Origin: Tilletiopsis washingtonensis | Lineage: Eukaryota; Basidiomycota; Exobasidiomycetes; Entylomatales | Assembly (NCBI RefSeq): GCF_003144115.1 | Contig: NW_020312011.1 | Span: forward strand, 507,941-571,940 | DNA length: 64,000 nucleotides | Direction of reading: 5' to 3' | Translations under genes and position numbers: made by a program | Shown here: in pieces, positions 17,140 through 27,827 of the stretch | Position numbering within the stretch: the stretch's first letter is position 1 | Layout: each line of letters starts with the position of its first letter | Notes under the pieces: model-generated | The model's database searches: none | What the model was told of the DNA's origin: nothing | The model's input: the letters and a program-made list of their open reading frames with translations, nothing else

Positions 17140-18993
17140 TCATGCGAGCTGCTGCACCTTCCACTTGAGCGCGCCCGCCGCGGCGCCGAGCGCCACGACG
17201 AGCCACGGCGGCATGCGCCAGTCCTTGACGAGCACAAAGGCGAACGCCGCCACGATGGGCCAGAACGGGTGGCTGGCCAGCGAGCCGGACTCGGTGTGGC
17301 CGCCGGGCGAGGCGTGCAGGTTGCCGACTGCAAGTGGATGATCAGCCTCAGGTGGAGACACAGCACAGCGCGGCGCAGCACTCACCTTGGAAAAGCTGCC
17401 ACACAGCCGCGAGCACGAGGCCGGACGCCGCCGGCGCCAGGCCGCGCAGCATGCTCTTGACGGCGCGCAGCGACTTCCAGCTCTTGTACGCCGGCAGCAG
17501 CGCCAGCTTGAGCAGGATGCCCGGGTAGAAGATGCCGACGAACGCCAGCGCACTGCCGAGCGGCAGGCAGGCGCTGCCGAGGCGCGCCGAGATGGCGAGC
17601 CCGCCGAGAAAGCAGGAAAAGGCAAAGTTGGGGCCGGGGAAGGACTGCAGCAGCGCAAAGCCGAGGAGAAAGTCGCGCGAGGAGACGAGAGAGGTGGAGA
17701 CCATGTAGCCGCGCAGCAGCGGAATGACGACGGGCCCTGACGATGCCGGACACGCTGTTCAGCTCACGGCTGGCCTTAGCGCTCTCCTGCCGCAGCATCC
17801 ACTTACCTCCGCCAAAGATGATCGTGCCGGCCGTGAACATGCTCGTGAAGACCTCGGCGAGCACGCCCATGGGCCGGCTGCGCACGACGGCGACGGCCAG
17901 CACGCTGGCGACGAAGACGGCCACGAGCGCCAGGCCCCACTTGGGCGGCAGCGTCATGAGGTGCTCCTCTTCCTCGGCCGCCTCGGCCTGCTCTTCGAGC
18001 GAGCCGTGGGCAGCGGACAACAGCGGCTGCTGCTCGGCGGCGCTGGAGCTCAAGACGGCACCGCGGTAGTCCCACAGCAACAGGAGGAGGCCGCCGCTGA
18101 GCACGCAGGCGGGATACACCTGGCACCAGCATCAGCAACCAGAAGGTGGCAGACTGCCTCTCGAGCTCTCTCCGCCGCCCACACTCACCCAGCTGGCGCT
18201 GTGCAGCAGGCTCAGCGCGGCCGTGCCGAGAAATACGAGCTGTGTGGCGCCGTCGGTGATGCTGCTGAGTGCGAGCTGGTACGCGGCCAGCGCGATCATG
18301 CCCACCGCCGCAGCATTGACGCCCGAGAGCGTCGAGAGCACAGAGGGCGGCAGCGACTCGGGCAGCGAGCGCACGCCGGCCGCTGCAAGGCAGGACTGCG
18401 GTGAGTGCCAAAGTCGGGTGAAGCCGCGATGCGCCACCCACCGAGCGCAGTCATGCCGATCGCGGCGGGAAAGGACCAGAGGCAAAAGGCCAGCAGACCC
18501 GCCACGGTGCCGTTGCGCACGAGGGCAATGCTGAACGCCAGCTGGGTCGAGCCAGGACCGGGCAGCGCACTGGCTCGGAAGTCAGCCGGCGAGGCGAGCT
18601 TCGACGACGATGGGAGCAGCAGACGCACTTGCCGAGGGAGAGCAGGTCGTTGAACGTCGCCGACGAGACCCACTTGAGCTCATCGACGAAGCGGCGCCTG
18701 TGAGGCGTGTGGGTGGTGGTGAGCCAGCGCAGCAGCAGCAGCAGCAGAGCGCCTCGACCGCGCCGGCCCTCGCTCTCACCGCAGCAGCACGACGTGCACG
18801 CCCGGCCCTGTGCATCGTCGGTCAGCATCCGCACGCCGCCTCTGCCTGCGCTCGCGCCTCTCGCTGAGCGCTCACCGCCAAAGGAGATGAAGCCGAGCGG
18901 CGCGAAGTGGCGCAGCGTCTCGGCGACGCGTGCCGTCAGGCTGCGCTGCTGCAGCCGCAGCTGCGGCGCATCGCGCGTCTGCGGAAGGGGCAT
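17140..18993 (-). CDS. Chromate transporter (CHR family)
   Basis: Multi-pass membrane protein with the two homologous halves of fungal CHR transporters, which export chromate and possibly sulfate. The N-terminal half shows GFISFGG, then the 28 nt exon at about 18790-18820 encoding GPGVHVVLL, then RRRFVDELKWVS, and ALPGPGSTQLAFSIAL in place of the family PGPGS motif. The C-terminal half has QSFPGPNFAFSCFLGG. Between the halves lies a hydrophilic loop rich in Glu and Ser. The protein ends with a hydrophobic helix near WLVVALGAAAGALKW and a stop at 17140. The start at 18993 (MPLPQTRDAP) is my choice; an in-frame ATG at 19104 would add 37 residues. Introns are short and numerous. Confidence 0.85.
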
Positions 18994-19478
18994 CGCTGGC
19001 GGCTGGAAGGGCGCTGGCTCGAGCCTGCCTGAGCGCCTCGGGTGCTTGAGGATGGTGGCAGGAAGAGGGCTGCCTGCGGCTGGTGGAGCACACGCTGTCC
19101 CCACTCAACGCCCCCAGGGACACGGCTGAATTTGAAAGTGCGCAGCGTGCAGGTGCACCCAGAAACGCTCCTGCAGCTGCAGGCCAAGAGGGCGAACGTG
19201 CGTGCTCGAGCGGTGCGCTTGCGCCTTCGAAGGGCTGCAGCTGCCGTGCGCCGGGCGCTGAGCCCGTCCACGCCCGAGCGGCGGCGTCTTGCTTCCCTCC
19301 ATCATCACCATCCGTCGCCTCACTCGCGAAGCCCAATCACCTCTCCTGCCGCGCATGCATGAACAAAGCGATACATATTCAGGACAGTGGGCACACAGGC
19401 GCAGAGTGAAGGACAGTGAAGGGATAAAGATACAGAGGTAGGGATCCTCGGCGAGGGGCCCAGGGCACGAGGGACTCC
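18994..19478. other. Intergenic region upstream of the chromate transporter
   Basis: This 485 bp spacer separates two minus-strand genes. It should hold the chromate transporter promoter and the 3' end of the DUF6534 gene. A short AT-rich patch near 19426-19436 lies downstream of that gene's stop and may serve 3' end formation. Confidence 0.5.
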
Positions 19479-21555
19479 CTACGGCTCGAGCGACGGCACC
19501 ACGCGTCCACGCGGCGTCCGAGCCCAGCGGCGGCCATCCGACGACGGCGGCGGCGGCGGCAGGCGGGCGCTGTACGGGTGCACCGGCTCCGGCTCGGCCA
19601 GCGGCGCCTCGTCGTCCTCGTCGTCGTCGCGCACCTCGAATGACGGCGCAAAGGGAGGCATGGCGCTGCGAATCGAGCGTGAGTCGGCCACCTTGGCGTA
19701 CGCCTCTGCCGCCTCGTCGCTGTCGGCGTCCTGCTTCTCGGCGTCGACGTAGTGGTCGAGACGCGTGGTGCCGGTGGACGAGGCGCTGCCCTTGCGCTCG
19801 ACGACGCGCGAGGGCAGTGCATAGCCTTCCTCCTCGTGGATGATGTGGTCGAGCAGGCACGACGGCAGGTCCTCGGCGTTGCTCTTGGTCTGATGCACCT
19901 CGGTCGTCATGTGCACCGAGAGTTCGCCGAGCTGGCGCTGCCGGCGCTGTTCCTTCTTCAGCATGATCTTCACGAGCGGCTTGGCCAGCGATGCCGGCGC
20001 CGCAGTGCTCGCCGCCGCCGTGTCGATGCAGCGGCGCTCCGGGCCGGCCGTCTCGCTGATCGCCAGCTCGCGCGCGATGGAAGGACGAGAGAGCAGCGTG
20101 ACGAGCATGGAGCCGCCGTAGACGATGCCGATGGGCAGCACGGTGATTTGGTAGAAAAAGTCGGACGGCAAGCGCAGCATGAGGATCATCGACGCCAGCG
20201 AGAAGCCCGTGGTGAGCAGACACGTCTCCTGCACGGGGGTGGGGCGTCAGTGGCTGCATGGCATCGCAGCTCCATGCTGTCGACGTCCGCACTCACGAAG
20301 CTGAGCAGCAGCAGGCGCGCAATCGCATGGCGCGTGTGGTACGACGGACTCTTCATGCTGCCGAGCTGCGAGGCGAGCACGAAGAAGAGGCCGAGATCGA
20401 CGGCGGTGCACGAGACGAGCCAGGTGGTGAAGACGACGCTCCACTGCCACGGCGCACTGTGCGGCTGCCACGACTGCAGCGCACTGCCCTTGACGTTGGC
20501 GGCGGAGCCGGACTTGATGATGAGCGCGCTCGACGCCACGCCGCCGGCTAGTGCTGCGAGAGCTTGTCAGCATGGATGCGCGATGAGCACGGCACGGAGA
20601 CTTACTGTACGCGATGAGGATGCCGGCGGGGATGTACACCAGCAGCGGGCGTCGCATAGCCCGGGCCGAACGGTGGGTGAAGTAGGATTGGCTGGGTGTG
20701 GACGGGCACTCGTCAGCGGCTAGAGCGCGTATCGTCGGCAAGGCAACGCACGAGATGGCCGCCATGATGGCCGCGATGGTGTAGTTCATGCTGATCTCCC
20801 AGCCGACGGTGAGCAGCGGGAACGTAAAGGCCCCTGCCGAGCATGGTCAGCTCAGGTCGGCGTGCCAAGATGCAGCAAGCCGCCTCACCGAAGTTCGCCT
20901 GGTGCGTGAGAGGAATAGGGAAGGGTCAGCAGAGCACGGCAGATGCGGCGTGTTCATGCGGCCACTGACGACGTGCAATCTGTGCGAAGCAGCGTGTGAG
21001 TCTGACGCCCTGTGCGTTGTGCCGATGCCCACTCACGCATAGAGACGGTGAATGAGGCCCGCCGCATTGAGCATCGAGAGCACCGCCATCAGAGCCACGG
21101 CCATCTGCAGCAGCACGCGGTCCGAGCCGCGGGCGCCGAAGCGTTCAAAGTACACCCAGCAGCCCGTGACGAAGGCGCCGGTGCAGATGAGGTCGAGCAG
21201 CGCGCCGAAGAAGACGCCGGAGAGCAGGCGCACAAAGCCGTCCTGCGTCGTGGGCGAGGAGCGTGCGCCGCCGGAGCCCGTGTCGATGGAGCTGCCGGCG
21301 GCGGCGGCGGCGTCGTTGGCCGACGCTGAGCCGCCGTTGGTGGCGCCGTCGATGTTGCTGTGCGAGACGTGAGCAAGGCATCACGAAGAGAGCCCCGCTC
21401 GGTGCTCACGTGTTGTTGCCCGCCGTCGCCGCCTGGCGCGAGAGCAGCGGCAGCACCAGCTCATCGACAGCCGGCGCCGCGCCCGCGAACTCGCTGGCGA
21501 GCACGATGAGCACCGCCGCAAGCAGCGTGAGGCGTACTGTACGTGGGAGAGGCAT
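19479..21555 (-). CDS. Seven-helix membrane protein, DUF6534-like, with signal peptide
   Basis: Six exons (21410-21555, 21039-21357, 20889-20898, 20606-20833, 20297-20553, 19479-20228) sum to 570 codons, 569 residues. A signal-peptide-like leader (MPLPRTVRLTLLAAVLIVLA) is followed by a Ser/Gly-rich spacer and about seven hydrophobic segments. The pattern GALLDLICTGAFVTGCWVYF, TAVDLGLFFVLASQL, and LLTTGFSLASMILML with YGGSMLVTLLSR resembles the basidiomycete DUF6534 family, which is widespread and of unknown function. The roughly 190-residue cytoplasmic tail is hydrophilic with acidic and Pro runs. A 10 nt microexon and a GC-AG intron are needed to keep the frame. The start at 21555 was chosen because the hydrophobic leader begins there. 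Confidence 0.75.
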
Positions 21556-23765
21556 GATGTACGGTAAGGGATCCGGGAAGGGGAGGGACGGTGTGAGAAG
21601 GGACGGCCGCACGTCGCCCCTTATGTGGCGGCGACGGATGAAGAATCAGACGATCGCGCGAGGCCGCCAAGCGAGGCACCATCGCCGGCTCCGGCCTGAC
21701 GCAATGTACCCCTCATTTGGTCAAGGTGCGGCTTTGAAGCGGTCTTGAGGCACATCTCGCTTAGCTGCAGGGCGTGCGCGCGCGTCTGGTCGTTGACGAC
21801 GCACGCCCAGGGGCTCGACCGGCCGTTTAGCTCCATAGTTGATGAGGAGGGGCGGCGGCTGAAGGAGGACGCTGCAGGCCGGCGCTGCTTGCGGATCCAC
21901 TCTCCGGCCGTGGCGGCCCGATGTGCCTTGCGCTATCAGCCGAAGTGGGGCCAGGCCGCAGCATCGCCCTCACGGAGCAACGGCCTGCGGGCCTTGGAAA
22001 GCTCGTGGGGCCTCACGGAGCGCTCGTGCGCGAAATGACGAACGAGCTCTTGCGTGGAAGCTAGGTAAGAGGCCGAGATGAAGCAGGACACACCAGAGCA
22101 GCGCAACGACGTCACACAAGAGGCTCGGGCTCATGAGCCGCCGCAAGAGCACGAGCGCGAGCGGAGCCGCCGTCGGCTGCACCCAGGGTGTCGTGGTGCC
22201 CGGTACGGGTTGCTTCAGGAGGCTCGAGCGGCGAGCGGCCTCATCAAGCGGACTCTCGGGTCGGCGACGCCCGCACCGCGCTTGTCTCTGTTGTACGCAT
22301 GGAGAGCAAGCGGGCTCTTGCCTCGCACGGTGCGTGGGGCCTGGCAAGCTCGAGGCCCTGGGGCGCGAGCGCGCTCGGGCCGCTGCTCCGGCAAAGCGAG
22401 CGCTGCTCCGTAGAGTCACGCTCCCCGCAGCAGCTTGCAGGTGCTGGAGAGCTGAAGCGTCCTGACTCCATGAGCCGAGGCAGCGGCGAGCTACCTCCAC
22501 TGCTTCTGTAAGGCGCCGTGGCGAGCTTGCGCAAAGCGAATCAAGGCCCCGTCGCTTCTGCCGAAGCCGCAAGAGCCACTGAGTCGACGCTGTAATGCGC
22601 CTCGAGGAGACAGCTCGTGCGGCATGCGGTGCACGGTGGCTTGAGTCTCCACGACGCTCGTGTCTCCCCTGCTCCCACTTGGCACCTCGAGACCTCGTCG
22701 CGGCCGAGCTCTTCTGCAGACTTGACCTCTGTCCACGCGCTCGACACATGCCCGCCGGCCGGGCCGTGCGCGGGCAGAGCACAACGAGCGCACACCTCAT
22801 GCCAAGCTTGCTGCAGAATCGTCCCGCCGGACATGTGGCACTCTTGTGAGCGCCGGCTGCAGCTGTGCGTCGGGAGACAAGTGAGCAGCCCATGGTGGCG
22901 TGGGACGGAGGCGTCTGCGCGAACGGAGGCGTCATTCTCGGTGGGCACCAGCGTCGACTCACGGCCGCGGCGAGGGGCCAGCAGCAGCAGCCGCAGCCTC
23001 GCCGTGCCTTGCGCGTGGGAAGCAGCGGCGAGCGAGGCGCACCTCCACGCCGTCGCCTCGACGTCGTCGTCGTCGCTTGACAGATGTCCGAAGGCCGAGT
23101 TGCGAGCCGTCATGCGGCGGGCGGCTGGCGGCGTGGGCGTGTCTGAATCTGGATGTGCAGCGCAGCGCTGCGCAACAGCCGCGGAGCTGGACGTCTGGGC
23201 CTGCGGAGGAGGCCTGCTCGGAAAAAGTACGCAGTGCCAGCTGCTGCTGCATGCCCTCTGCCTCGGCGAGGTGCCCGAGGCGGCGCCGCAGCCTCGGGCG
23301 GTGTGCTTGAGGTGCGGGGAAGCGTCAACGCGCAGCGGCGCCCCCTCTCTCTCTCTCGGTGCAGGCGCCGTGCCGCTCTCGCCTCTTGCGGCGCTGCCCG
23401 TCTTCCGCGTGCGGCAGCCAGCTGAAAGGCGCCGCCAGCTGCGCGCTGCAGGGTTCCCGCTCGCCTCTCGCTTGCGCACGCCGCTTGCGAGCGAGCGCCG
23501 GCCGCCGCTACGCGCCTTTGCGCAGGTGCCGCTGCCGCTGCGAGGCTGAGCCCAAGGCTTGCGGGCTTGCGGCCATGCTGCGCTGACGGAGCGGCACTTC
23601 CGAGCGCAGCGGCGTGGCCGCCCAGCAGGTGCAGCAGATGGCGGTGCGGGGACGCGGCGCGCTGCTCTCCACTTTGGCACGCGCCTCAGTGCCAATAGCC
23701 GAGCCCGATCTGTCCCACCTCTCTTCGCCTCTCACCACCACCATCCCACATCAAGCCCTATCCTT
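21556..23765. promoter_or_regulatory. 2.2 kb divergent spacer, DUF6534 gene / P450
   Basis: Only promoter sequence is expected. Open frames here, the longest at 22541-23695 on the minus strand, translate to Arg/Ala/Ser-rich sequence without domains. A CATAAG TATA-like box (21620-21625, minus strand) serves the DUF6534 gene. A pyrimidine-rich stretch precedes the P450 ATG. Confidence 0.55.
21620..21625 (-). promoter_or_regulatory. CATAAG TATA-like box
   Basis: It reads ACATAAGGGG on the minus strand, about 65 bp before the start codon at 21555. The same CATAAG core lies 50-75 bp upstream of PTR2 and of the sugar transporter. Confidence 0.45.
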
Positions 23766-25953
23766 ATGTCTGACGCGCTGCTCGACGACGCGCGTGCGCT
23801 GGCGCAGGCCGTCGTGGCACGCACGGGCTACGTGCTGCCCGCCGTGCTGCTCTACCTCCTCTACCTCGCCCTGCGCTACCCGGACCGCGTGCCCGGCACC
23901 GTCTCTGCGCGGCTGCGGCCACAGGTGTATGCGGTGCCCAACACCTGGCCCATTCTGGGAAACACCATCAACGTCGTGCGCCTCGGCACGGCGCAGCAGT
24001 TCGAGCGCTTCCTCAAGCTCACGCAGGATGCGCCGCACCACGTCTGGCGCATGACGGTGTTTGGGCCGGGCAGCGTCATGCTGCTCAACCGCCCCGAGTA
24101 CATCGAGTACATGCAGAAGAGTGAGTGCGCCGGAGCAAGCGGCTCGGTGCGATGCAGTTGCCCGTGGGACGGCCGAGTGGCATGGGGCGAGGCGCGGCGC
24201 CGTCGTCTGCGCTGCATCGCTGCATGGCCGTGCCGCTGCGGTGTGCGACACTGGCCTCGCCGCGGCCCTGCTGGCTGCGCCGATGTGCTTCTGCCGCACT
24301 TGCCCGCATCGCTGCCACGCTTGCTGACCCCACACGCACGTCGCCCAGCGAACTTTACCAACTACGACAAGGGGCAGCAGTTCCGCTCGCGCTTCGGCGA
24401 CCTGCTCGGCACGACGGGCATCTTTGTCGCCGACGGGCACGTGTGGCGGCAGCAGCGCAAGCAGGCGAGTCACATGTTCTCCAGCAAGGCCTTCTCGACG
24501 TGGATCCGCAGCGTCGTGCACCACGAGCTCGACGACGTCGTCGGCCTGCTCGAGAATCTCTCTGCGCCCGGCGGCGCGGGCAAGCTGTGCATGACGGAGC
24601 TCTTCTTCCGCTACACGCTCTCCTCCTTCTCCAAGATGGCCTTCAGCGCCAACCTCGACTGCCTCTCGCCCGACCCGGCCAGTCTGGAGAAGCCGGTGCC
24701 CTTCGCCATGGCGTTTGACGGCGCACAGGGCATCATCAACAAGCGCTTCGTCACGCCCGCCTGGCAGTTCATCGAGCGCTTCAGCGCCGACGGCCGCGAG
24801 ATGCGCACTGCCTGCCGCGTCATCCGCGACTTTGGCATGGGCATCATCAGCGAACGCATCGCAGAGCGGCAGGGCGGCGAGAAGGCGCCCTTGGTGGAGA
24901 AGAAGAGCGGCGAGGCGGACGCGGAGCAGAGCCGCAAGGGCGCCAACAAGAAGGACGGCGCCGATCTGCTCGGTGAGTGAAAGGACTTACGCCTCACCTC
25001 TCACGCATTCGCCGCTCACGCCCCCTCTCAGGCCTCTTTATGGACCTCACGAGCGACCCCGAGGAGCTGCTCGTGGTGGTGATGAACTTCATCATCGCCG
25101 GGCGCGACACGACGGCGCAGAGTCTCTCGTGGTTCTTCTTTGAGCTGCTCGCCAATCCGCAGCATCTCGCCGTAATCCGCGCCGAGCTGGCCGAGGCGTT
25201 TGGCGCGCCCGAAGGAGGCATTCGGCTCGAGTACGAGCAGGTCAAGATGCTGCCTTACACGCTGGCCTGCTGGAGCGAGGCGATCCGCCTGCATCCTGCC
25301 GTGCCCAAGAACGGCAAGGAGGTGGTGGCCGACGATGTCATTGTGCCGCAGGGCCCCAACCCGGACAACCTGCCGTCGATTCCCGTCTTCAAGGGCGAAA
25401 AGGTCGGCTGGAGCGACTGGGTCATGAACCGCCTGCCGGCCGTGTGGGGCGAGGATGCGGCAGAGTACAATCCGCTGCGCTTCCTCGAGCGCGACACAGA
25501 GGGCAAGTGGACGTACGTGCAGCACTCGCAGTGGAAGTACCACGTCTTCAACGTGAGTCGAACGAGGCCTCGCCCATGCTTTTTTTCTTTTTGCGTGGCC
25601 CCTTTTGCTGAGCCATGTTGTTTCTTAGGGCGGCCCGCGGCTGTGCCTGGGCATGAACCTCGCCAACTACGAGGGCCTGGCGCTCATCGCCGCCACGCTG
25701 CCGCAGTTCGACTTCCACTGGGCCTCCAAGGCCGAGGGCCAGAGTGAGTGCCCGACTTTGCTTTCGTGCTCCTGCGCGCGGCACGGTCGACGTGCGCCGC
25801 CGCCGCCGCCTCTCGTCTCGTGAGGCCCCCACCATCGTGCTGACACACCTCGCTGCCCTCCGCTTAGCCGCCGAATGGCCCCTCACATATCTCAACTCCG
25901 TCACGCATCCGTCGGTGCCGTACGTGCTCAAGGTGACGCGTCGCGAGGCCTAA
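23766..25953 (+). CDS. Cytochrome P450 (CYP52/CYP63/CYP86-like)
   Basis: Five exons (23766-24120, 24349-24972, 25032-25552, 25629-25743, 25868-25953) encode exactly 566 residues. An N-terminal membrane anchor (YVLPAVLLYLLYLALRY) is followed by the P450 fold: oxygen-binding I-helix AGRDTTAQ, K-helix ExxR as EAIRLHP, the block WGEDAAEYNPLRFLER, and the haem loop FNGGPRLCLG with its Cys ligand. The haem-to-I-helix spacing and LHPAVPKNGK style resemble the CYP52/CYP63/CYP86 clade of fatty-acid or alkane omega-hydroxylases; the substrate is inferred only from that resemblance. The protein is expected in the endoplasmic reticulum, fed by P450 reductase. A roughly 65-residue insert precedes the I-helix. 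The first intron is long (228 nt). Its neighbours give no biosynthetic cluster. Confidence 0.88.
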
Positions 25954-26251
25954 GGAGAGACCGCCATCGTCTGTCTGCCCGTCCGCCCGCCCGCCCGTCC
26001 GTCCGTCGCATCTTCACCATCTGTAGCCCCTCATGGCCCCTCCTCGACTCCCTGCTCCTCTGACTCTCGCTCTGCCGCCGCTCGGTGACGCACTGCCTTG
26101 CCCTTCTGCTCTTATACCGCCGGCCCCTTCGATCAATCTGTACGTAATGCACTCGGCGGATCCGTCTGCCTCCTCTCTCTCCCGCCTGAGCCCTCCTCAT
26201 GAATCTGGTATAAAATTCCCCCCGCGCGGCGCCCGCCCGGTGGAGCATACG

Positions 26252-26947
26252 CTACGACGTCTCGTCGTGCGACAGACTGACGACACCCTTGATGGACGCC
26301 TCGAGCGCGTCGAGGCGCGCAGACATTTCCCGCACTGAGAAGGAGAGGGANNNNNNNNNNNNNNNNNNNNNNNNNGCAAAGGCGGTCAGCTCTGTCAATT
26401 TCGCGCGCGTGCGAGAGGAGCAGCAGCCACCTGGCGCCCCGAGCCGCAGACGCCGCAACGCGCCTCGGAGGGTGTTGCGCAGCCAGCGTGTTGCAACCGC
26501 TCTGCGTGCGCCCTCCCAGCTGTAGACGGCTTCTCTCAGGAGGCGCTGCCACGAGTGAGGTCGCCAGCGCAACACGCGGCCCGCCCCCCGCACGTTTGCG
26601 GCTCTCCTCCCCCCCGCGAGCGCGACGCTACAAAGAAAAGACTCACTGCGCACCTCGACGCTCTCGCTCATGCCGTTGAACTTGGCCTCGAGGCCGTCAA
26701 CGAGGCGCTCGACCCAGTCGGTGAGCTCGTGCGGGCTCGAGATGCCTGCGGCGTCGGGCAGCGTCGCGTCTGGCGCCGTCGCCGCAAATGCCGCTGCGGC
26801 CGCTGGCGCACTCGCCGGCGCAGCAGCGGCAGACATCGATGCGGCGGTGGAGGTGGTGGAAGCGCCGCCGCTGGACGCCGAGACGGCCATGGGCGCGCCG
26901 CGGGTGGTGCTGATGGGCGCCGGCGGCACGCTCGTCGACGCGCTCAT
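26252..26947 (-). CDS. Heat-shock-factor-binding protein 1 (HSBP1)-like
   Basis: Two exons (26647-26947 and 26252-26334) give exactly 127 residues. The C-terminal half is a short coiled coil. ELTDWVERLVDGLEAKFNGM aligns with the HSBP1 pattern of Leu/Val heptads ending in the KFxxM turn, and the splice junction yields RMREMSARLDALEASIKG, spaced exactly like RIDDMSSRIDDLEKNI of animal HSBP1. In animals HSBP1 trimers dampen heat-shock factor and act in endosomal/WASH assembly. The N-terminal 60 residues are Ala/Ser/Pro-rich and unlike the family, which is usually about 75 residues. The intron contains the 25-base assembly gap, but both splice sites and the coding sequence are intact. The gene is convergent with the P450, whose stop is 298 bp away. 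Confidence 0.78.
   Translation of the reverse strand: MSASTSVPPAPISTTRGAPMAVSASSGGASTTSTAASMSAAAAPASAPAAAAAFAATAPDATLPDAAGISSPHELTDWVERLVDGLEAKFNGMSESVEVRSESFLCSVALAGGRRAANVRGAGRVLRWRPHSWQRLLREAVYSWEGARRAVATRWLRNTLRGALRRLRLGAPGGCCSSRTRAKLTELTAFXXXXXXXXXSLSFSVREMSARLDALEASIKGVVSLSHDETS
26351..26375. other. Assembly gap (25 N)
   Basis: Twenty-five undetermined bases inside the HSBP1-like intron. The gap may hide a simple repeat; the true size is unknown. Confidence 0.99.
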
Positions 26948-27827
26948 GGGCGGCGCAGCGGGGGGGGGGGGGGGGGGGGGGGGGGGGCGAGACAGCGGGA
27001 CGGGGGGCTGCGAGGCACGAAGTGGGTGCAGAAGAGAGAGTGGCAGAAGGTGTGACAGGTGCGGCGACGGCAGGCGTTTGTGCTGGCTGGATGTGGTGAG
27101 AAGGCAGGCGAGGTGAGAGGTGAGAGAGGAGAGGCAAGCTGGAGAAGCGGCGCGGCGCCGTCCGCGCGCCGCCAAGCAACACCTCACACAGCGCACGCGC
27201 CCCGGCCGCCGCCGGCAGACGCGCGCCTCACGCCAACAGCACATCAGCACCTGGCAGCAAGCACGGCAGCTCGGATGAGCGTCGCTTGCATTGCACATGC
27301 AGCAGGCAACAGCTCAGTCGCGCACCCCGCGCACCTCGGTCCAGTGGGCGATAGAAGGAGCGCAGGGTAGCGTCGAGGCGCGGGCTAAGGTGGGGCGGGC
27401 ACGACGAGGCGGGCACGAGGCGAGTAAAGTGGGGCGGCGCAGCGGCGGCGACCGGTATGTCTAGGGCAAGAGCAAGTATGAGGTAAGGAGTGTGGACGAG
27501 GTGCGTGGGCAGCGGCGGCGGCCCTGGACGAGCGGCCACGCGCGAGCGTGCGCCGGCACCTGGGGCGAGATAAGTGCGTGACGGGGCAAGGAGCGGGAAC
27601 AAGGAGCGTGCCGCGGGGGGGCAAGGAAGGTGGGGCCTCGAAGAGAGGGCGCGGCGCGAGAGATCGGGCGGCCGCAGCAGGCACGCCACGATGAAGCTTG
27701 AGAGACGCCGTCGAGGACGAGGGGGCCAAAGAACACGAGCGTGGGGTATACGAAAAAGGCTTGTCTTGGGGCTTTGTGTGGGGATTATCGAGGCGAAGAG
27801 GCGGAGGGCAAAGTCGAGAGTGCGCAC
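26948..27827. other. Intergenic region: HSBP1-like promoter and kinase 3' end
   Basis: These 880 bp lie between the HSBP1-like start and the last kinase exon. They include the G28 run just before the HSBP1-like ATG. A short AT-containing patch (gtatacgaaaaagg, about 27746-27759) may belong to kinase 3' processing. I see no further gene. Confidence 0.5.
26960..26987. repeat. G28 homopolymer
   Basis: Twenty-eight consecutive G on the + strand, that is C28 in the HSBP1-like transcript, ending 12 bases before its ATG. It is the longest homopolymer noticed in the window. Confidence 0.85.

Noticed and set aside
22541-23695. 384-codon frame between the DUF6534 and P450 genes
   Set aside because: No recognisable domain, biased Arg/Pro/Ala composition, and it lies where both neighbouring promoters must be.
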